Of a stretch of 9,728 bases of DNA, positions 6,840 through 9,728 are shown piece after piece. The stretch covers positions 1 through 9,728 of the forward strand of contig JAKUSK010000029.1 in assembly GCA_022449325.1 (NCBI GenBank). The letters are read 5' to 3'. This stretch comes from Nitrososphaerales archaeon. Its GTDB lineage: Archaea; Thermoproteota; Nitrososphaeria; Nitrososphaerales; UBA57. The notes below the pieces were generated by a model. It saw nothing but the letters and a program-made list of their open reading frames with translations, was not told where the DNA came from and ran no database searches. The first letter of the stretch is position 1, and each line of letters begins with the position of its first letter. The position numbers were made by a program, and so were the translations under genes.

Positions 6840-8522
6840 ATGACAAAAAAATTTAAAGAGATTCTTGTTTCTCCTCAAACTAAAATCAAGGACGTACTGG
6901 AAATAATTAACCAAGCACCTCATAATAATCTGCCTTCTGGTATTGCATTGATTGTTGATGATTCTAATTCCTTACTCGGTATTGTTACTGATGGTGATAT
7001 AAGACGTGCATTACTTGAAAATCATAATCTAAATGAAACAGTTGACGTTGTTATGAATAAATCCCCTTTTACTATTCATGAATCTGATTCTACCGATAAA
7101 ACAAATACCTTATCTATTCATACTGATAAACTGAAAACAATAGATCATAATATATTGATTGTGAACGACAATAACCAAGTTGTTGATATTATAAACAAAT
7201 CACAGTTAGTTCAAAAAAATACACCTTCCATTGCTGTTATTGGTCTTGGGTATGTTGGTTTAACTCTTGCAGTATCTCTTGCAGAGGTTGGTTTTAACGT
7301 AACTGGGGTAGATTCCAATGAAGAAATTGTCAAAAAATTAAATCAAGGAACTCCTCATATACACGAAATTGGCTTAGATTCTCTCTTAAAATTTCACGTT
7401 GGAAAAAACCTAAAAATTCAAACTACCTCTTCTAAATCCAATTCTGATGTCTACATTCTCTGTGTTCAGACCCCGATTGATGATAATAATGAACCAATTC
7501 TTGAATATCTTAATTCTGCCACTGAATACGTTGCAAATAATTTGTCTAAAAATAATTTAGTTATTATTAGATCTACTGTTCCAATTGGAACTACTAGAAA
7601 TAATATTATTCCAATTCTTGAAAGCTCTTCTGGTTTAGATTCTACTAATGATTTCTATGTTGCTTCAGCTCCTGAACGCACTCTTGCAGGTAAAGCATTA
7701 AAAGAAATTCGAGAATTACCGCAGATTATTGCAGGGTTTAATTCCACCAGTTCTCAACTTACTAATGGAATATTTAACAAATTAACACCTACTATTATCA
7801 ATGTTGACTCTCTTGAAGAAGCCGAACTGATTAAACTTATGGACAATACATTTCGTGATATGATTTTTGCTTATTCCAATCAAATTGCACTTCTTGCTGA
7901 TAACTATGGTATTGATACATCCAAACTAATTCAAGCCGCTAATGAAGGTTATCCTAGAAACAACATACCTAAACCAAGTCCTGGCGTTGGTGGAATCTGT
8001 CTTAAAAAAGATCCACATATCTTAATCTCTAGTTCTAAAAATACTGGCTATATTCCAAAACTTACAGAACTTGCCAGACTTGTTAATGAAAGTATGTCCG
8101 ATCACATCATCAAAAAAATCGAACGTTTCAGCGAATTACAAAATAAAGATATTTCTAAACTAAAAATATTTGTTGTTGGTTTTGCATTTAAAGGAAATCC
8201 TGAAACTTCCGATACTCGTCAATCATCTACTCTTGATGTAACTAATAAACTATCTAAGATTTCTAATAATTTATTTGGTTACGATCCTGTAGTTACTGAA
8301 ACCCAAATTAACTCCTTTAATGTCAAATCTACAAGTATTGAAGACGGATTTAAAAACGCTGATTGCGTATTGATTATGAATAATCATGATTCTTATTCTA
8401 AATGGGATGTTTATTCTTTACTTTCTAAAACAAATCAACCATGTATGTTCTTTGATGGTTGGAGTTTGTTTGGACGTAAAATGATTGAAAAAATAGAATA
8501 TGTAGACTATCAAACAATTTAG
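6840..8522 (+). CDS. CBS-pair / nucleotide-sugar dehydrogenase fusion
   Basis: The 560 residues comprise an N-terminal CBS pair fused to a complete NDP-sugar dehydrogenase. CBS1 spans about residues 9-60 and ends in LLGIVTDGDIRRALL (45-59); CBS2 is weaker, about 68-125. The dehydrogenase begins with SIAVIGLGYVGLTLA (130-144). GLGYVG is the NAD loop (135-140) and D158 ends strand 2. It continues with TPID (211-214), STVPIGTT (245-252), APER (277-280), K332/N336/R339 in the central helix, catalytic C387 in GVGGICLKKDP (382-392), and FKGNPETSDTRQSS (450-463) in the C-terminal domain. All key residues are present, so activity is expected: oxidation of an NDP-hexose or HexNAc to the uronate. The CBS module may bind a nucleotide and tune activity. 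The TDGDIRRALL form is best known to me from CBS domains of sugar nucleotidyltransferases, which makes the pairing unusual. ATG 6840 is preceded by GTGAT, a weak match to an anti-16S site. Its stop overlaps the opposing isomerase gene by 4 nt. Confidence 0.88.
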   Translation: MTKKFKEILVSPQTKIKDVLEIINQAPHNNLPSGIALIVDDSNSLLGIVTDGDIRRALLENHNLNETVDVVMNKSPFTIHESDSTDKTNTLSIHTDKLKTIDHNILIVNDNNQVVDIINKSQLVQKNTPSIAVIGLGYVGLTLAVSLAEVGFNVTGVDSNEEIVKKLNQGTPHIHEIGLDSLLKFHVGKNLKIQTTSSKSNSDVYILCVQTPIDDNNEPILEYLNSATEYVANNLSKNNLVIIRSTVPIGTTRNNIIPILESSSGLDSTNDFYVASAPERTLAGKALKEIRELPQIIAGFNSTSSQLTNGIFNKLTPTIINVDSLEEAELIKLMDNTFRDMIFAYSNQIALLADNYGIDTSKLIQAANEGYPRNNIPKPSPGVGGICLKKDPHILISSSKNTGYIPKLTELARLVNESMSDHIIKKIERFSELQNKDISKLKIFVVGFAFKGNPETSDTRQSSTLDVTNKLSKISNNLFGYDPVVTETQINSFNVKSTSIEDGFKNADCVLIMNNHDSYSKWDVYSLLSKTNQPCMFFDGWSLFGRKMIEKIEYVDYQTI

Positions 8523-9406
8523 TTTCTAACTATTTCTCTTAATCCTAATATATTATTCATTAGATCCTCATCTGAATAATTATGCCTCTTTTTATGCGCT
8601 TCAATAATTAAATGCGGCAGATCTCTTTTTTCTTTAATCTGTAAAAGTATTTCTTTTATTGGAATGTCTCCTTTGCCCACGAGTTTATGCAAATCTTCCG
8701 ACCCATCATTGTCATTAATATGCACCTCATTTACTTTATCGGCCAATGCCTTAATCATTACATTGATATAATCATCCTGTTTTAATTTCATCTTAGTATA
8801 ATAAAGATGTCCAATATTCATAATTACGCCTATTTCATCTGGTATTTTATCGAAATCTTCCACTCTTGAAAATAAATACCTTCTTTCAGGCCGAAAGTTA
8901 AAATTTTCTATACTTAATTTAACATCTCCGTCTGCTATGTCAATTAATCTATTCAGTGAGTTGATTGAATTATTGTACGCCTCTTCATAACTAATATTGT
9001 CCTGTGAATCTAACGGAGCAAATTCCTGTTTTTGAGACAAAATGTTTGTTGCATAACCTCCATGAAACGATATATTTTTCACTCCTATGTCTTTTGCAAA
9101 TTCAATATTTTTTTCTATACAATTAATACTATCTCTTCTAACTTGTTCATTTGAACTTGCAATGTTTATGTAGAAATCATCTGAAGGCAACCAAATACTC
9201 TGATGTATGGTGTAAATTACTTCATTTTCATCTCTATAATTATTCAATATGTTGACTAATTCATTATATTCGGTATTGTTTTTTCCTGCTCCAATCTGAA
9301 TATATGGCTGCATTTCACATCTCATAAATATGTCGATTAATTTCTTTACTTTATTTTCAATTGATTCTCCATGATACCCATAATATGAAGTAGAAGCACC
9401 TATCAT
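8519..9406 (-). CDS. Sugar phosphate isomerase/epimerase-like TIM barrel (xylose isomerase-like, AP endonuclease 2 superfamily)
   Basis: The 295 residues are the usual length for this family of metal-dependent (beta/alpha)8 isomerases and epimerases. Counterparts of the endonuclease IV-type metal ligands can be lined up: H68 (TIHQS), H115 (FHGG), E167 (SIENF), H200 (NIGH), H229 (EVHIND), D238-x-H240 (EDLHKLVGKG) and E269 (IIEAH). The family's D-x-GH motif reads N197-x-GH here, so one ligand is Asn. DNA repair is unlikely: the protein is shorter and more divergent than endonuclease IV, and it sits among glycan genes, divergent from neuB with a 52-nt gap and a shared TATA-like box. A role in isomerising or epimerising a sugar or keto-sugar precursor of the nonulosonate pathway is inference. 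The ATG at 9406 gives an MIGASTSYYG start typical of barrel strand 1. The 3' end overlaps the fusion gene by 4 nt, convergent. Confidence 0.8.
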   Translation of the reverse strand: MIGASTSYYGYHGESIENKVKKLIDIFMRCEMQPYIQIGAGKNNTEYNELVNILNNYRDENEVIYTIHQSIWLPSDDFYINIASSNEQVRRDSINCIEKNIEFAKDIGVKNISFHGGYATNILSQKQEFAPLDSQDNISYEEAYNNSINSLNRLIDIADGDVKLSIENFNFRPERRYLFSRVEDFDKIPDEIGVIMNIGHLYYTKMKLKQDDYINVMIKALADKVNEVHINDNDGSEDLHKLVGKGDIPIKEILLQIKEKRDLPHLIIEAHKKRHNYSDEDLMNNILGLREIVRN

Positions 9407-9407
9407 A

Positions 9408-9424
9408 TGTTATTATTAATAACA
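9408..9424. promoter_or_regulatory. Inverted repeat between TATA box and isomerase start
   Basis: TGTTATT-ATT-AATAACA has 7-bp perfect arms and a 3-nt spacer. It begins one base upstream of the isomerase ATG (ends at 9406 on the minus strand), so it lies between the TATA-like box and the start site of that gene. A dimeric regulator bound here would block initiation. It could instead be chance in AT-rich DNA; the paired G/C positions at the outer ends slightly favour a real site. Confidence 0.4.
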
Positions 9425-9427
9425 GGC

Positions 9428-9437
9428 TTATATTTTA
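9428..9437. promoter_or_regulatory. TATA-like box positioned for both divergent genes
   Basis: TTATATTTTA on the plus strand, TAAAATATAA on the minus strand. Its centre (about 9432/9433) is about 27 nt from the neuB-like TTG at 9459 and about 27 nt from the isomerase ATG at 9406. Both are the archaeal TATA-to-start distance for leaderless transcripts, and neither gene shows a Shine-Dalgarno. It is the only TATA-like stretch in the 52-nt gap at the right distance for either gene. Confidence 0.55.
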
Positions 9438-9458
9438 GCAATTCAATTTTAAATTATA

Positions 9459-9728
9459 TTGACAAAAATTATTGCTGAACTTTGTCAAAATCATAATGGC
9501 GATGTAAATATTCTAAAAGATATGATATGGCGCGCAGCTGATTCTGGCGCATCACATGTCAAGATACAAACAATTTTCTCCGAAGACTTGACTTTTCGAG
9601 AACGATTTGAAGATGGTGTCACTTCTAATGGTATTGTACAATCCATTAAGAGACCTTATTCGCCTGAGTTCGAACGATTACGTAAATTGGACCTTGGATT
9701 TGATACACACGCACCGTTTATCGACGAA
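9459..9728 (+). CDS. neuB: N-acetylneuraminate synthase (NeuB/SpsE/LegI) family protein, N-terminal part (cut by right edge)
   Basis: Ninety codons are visible, open to the end of the window. They translate as MTKIIAELCQNHNGD (1-15), close to the IAE-I-G-NHNGD opening of sialic-acid synthases. A helix and SGASHVKIQT (29-38) follow, with the K-x-Q pair K35/Q37 used for phosphoenolpyruvate and metal binding in the family. Then come YSPEFERLRKL (about 66-76) and a barrel strand near the edge. Enzymes of this family condense PEP with a 6-carbon amino sugar (ManNAc-like) to give a nonulosonic acid: sialic, legionaminic or pseudaminic. Which one cannot be told from the N-terminus. The start is TTG at 9459; an in-frame TAA lies 9 nt upstream at 9450-9452, and no ATG is possible before the conserved IAE. 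A TATA-like box about 27 nt upstream supports a leaderless transcript. The C-terminal SAF (antifreeze-like) domain would lie outside the window. Confidence 0.85.
   Translation, partial: MTKIIAELCQNHNGDVNILKDMIWRAADSGASHVKIQTIFSEDLTFRERFEDGVTSNGIVQSIKRPYSPEFERLRKLDLGFDTHAPFIDE

Noticed and set aside
8519..9406. Endonuclease IV (AP endonuclease) as the function of the TIM barrel
   Set aside because: The metal ligands are shared with sugar isomerases of the same superfamily, one differs (Asn for Asp), and the context is glycan synthesis.
1..9728. CRISPR array, insertion sequence, transposase, integrase or attachment site
   Set aside because: No direct repeat arrays, terminal inverted repeats flanking a transposase-like frame, or recombinase motifs were seen on either strand.

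Overview
The window looks like ammonia-oxidising archaeal (Nitrososphaerota, Nitrosopumilus-like) chromosome. The pointers are strong AT richness, archaeal TATA-like boxes about 26-28 nt upstream of several start codons with no Shine-Dalgarno (leaderless transcription), TTG and GTG starts, a cytochrome b C-terminal half with a PEWY motif, a methionine synthase split into two genes, and an archaeal HTH-CBS regulator. The taxon is inferred from gene content and base composition; there is no rRNA to confirm it.

Layout. (1) 1-706, +: the 3' end of a cytochrome b/b6-type subunit of a respiratory complex III, cut by the left edge. (2) 708-3266, -: a regulator and methionine block, read right to left as HTH-CBS regulator, then the N-terminal-like half of MetE, then the catalytic zinc-binding half of MetE. 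The two halves overlap by 4 nt (ATGA). (3) 3346-9728: a surface-glycan/nucleotide-sugar block on alternating strands. It holds a sugar-phosphate nucleotidyltransferase (+), a WecC-like nucleotide-sugar dehydrogenase (-), a GT-B-like transferase (+), a second nucleotide-sugar dehydrogenase fused to an N-terminal CBS pair (+), a xylose-isomerase-like TIM barrel (-), and the first 90 codons of a NeuB/sialic-acid-synthase family enzyme (+) that runs off the right edge.

How the genes may work together. The glycan genes suggest activation of a sugar-1-phosphate, oxidation of NDP-sugars to uronic acids, transfer to a glycan, and synthesis of a nonulosonic (sialic/legionaminic/pseudaminic-like) acid, probably for S-layer or surface decoration. 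The rest of the pathway (CMP-sugar synthetase, dehydratase, aminotransferase, 2-epimerase) would be expected to the right of the window. The most unusual item is the CBS-dehydrogenase fusion. Its CBS pair resembles the one normally attached to sugar nucleotidyltransferases, while the nucleotidyltransferase present here is bare.

Gene packing is extreme. No non-coding stretch exceeds about 80 nt, and all three convergent pairs end within a few bases of each other (1-nt gap, 0-nt gap, 4-nt overlap). The short divergent gaps carry palindromes and TATA-like boxes; one box is placed to serve two leaderless genes in opposite directions. No tRNA, rRNA, CRISPR, insertion sequence or transposase was seen.
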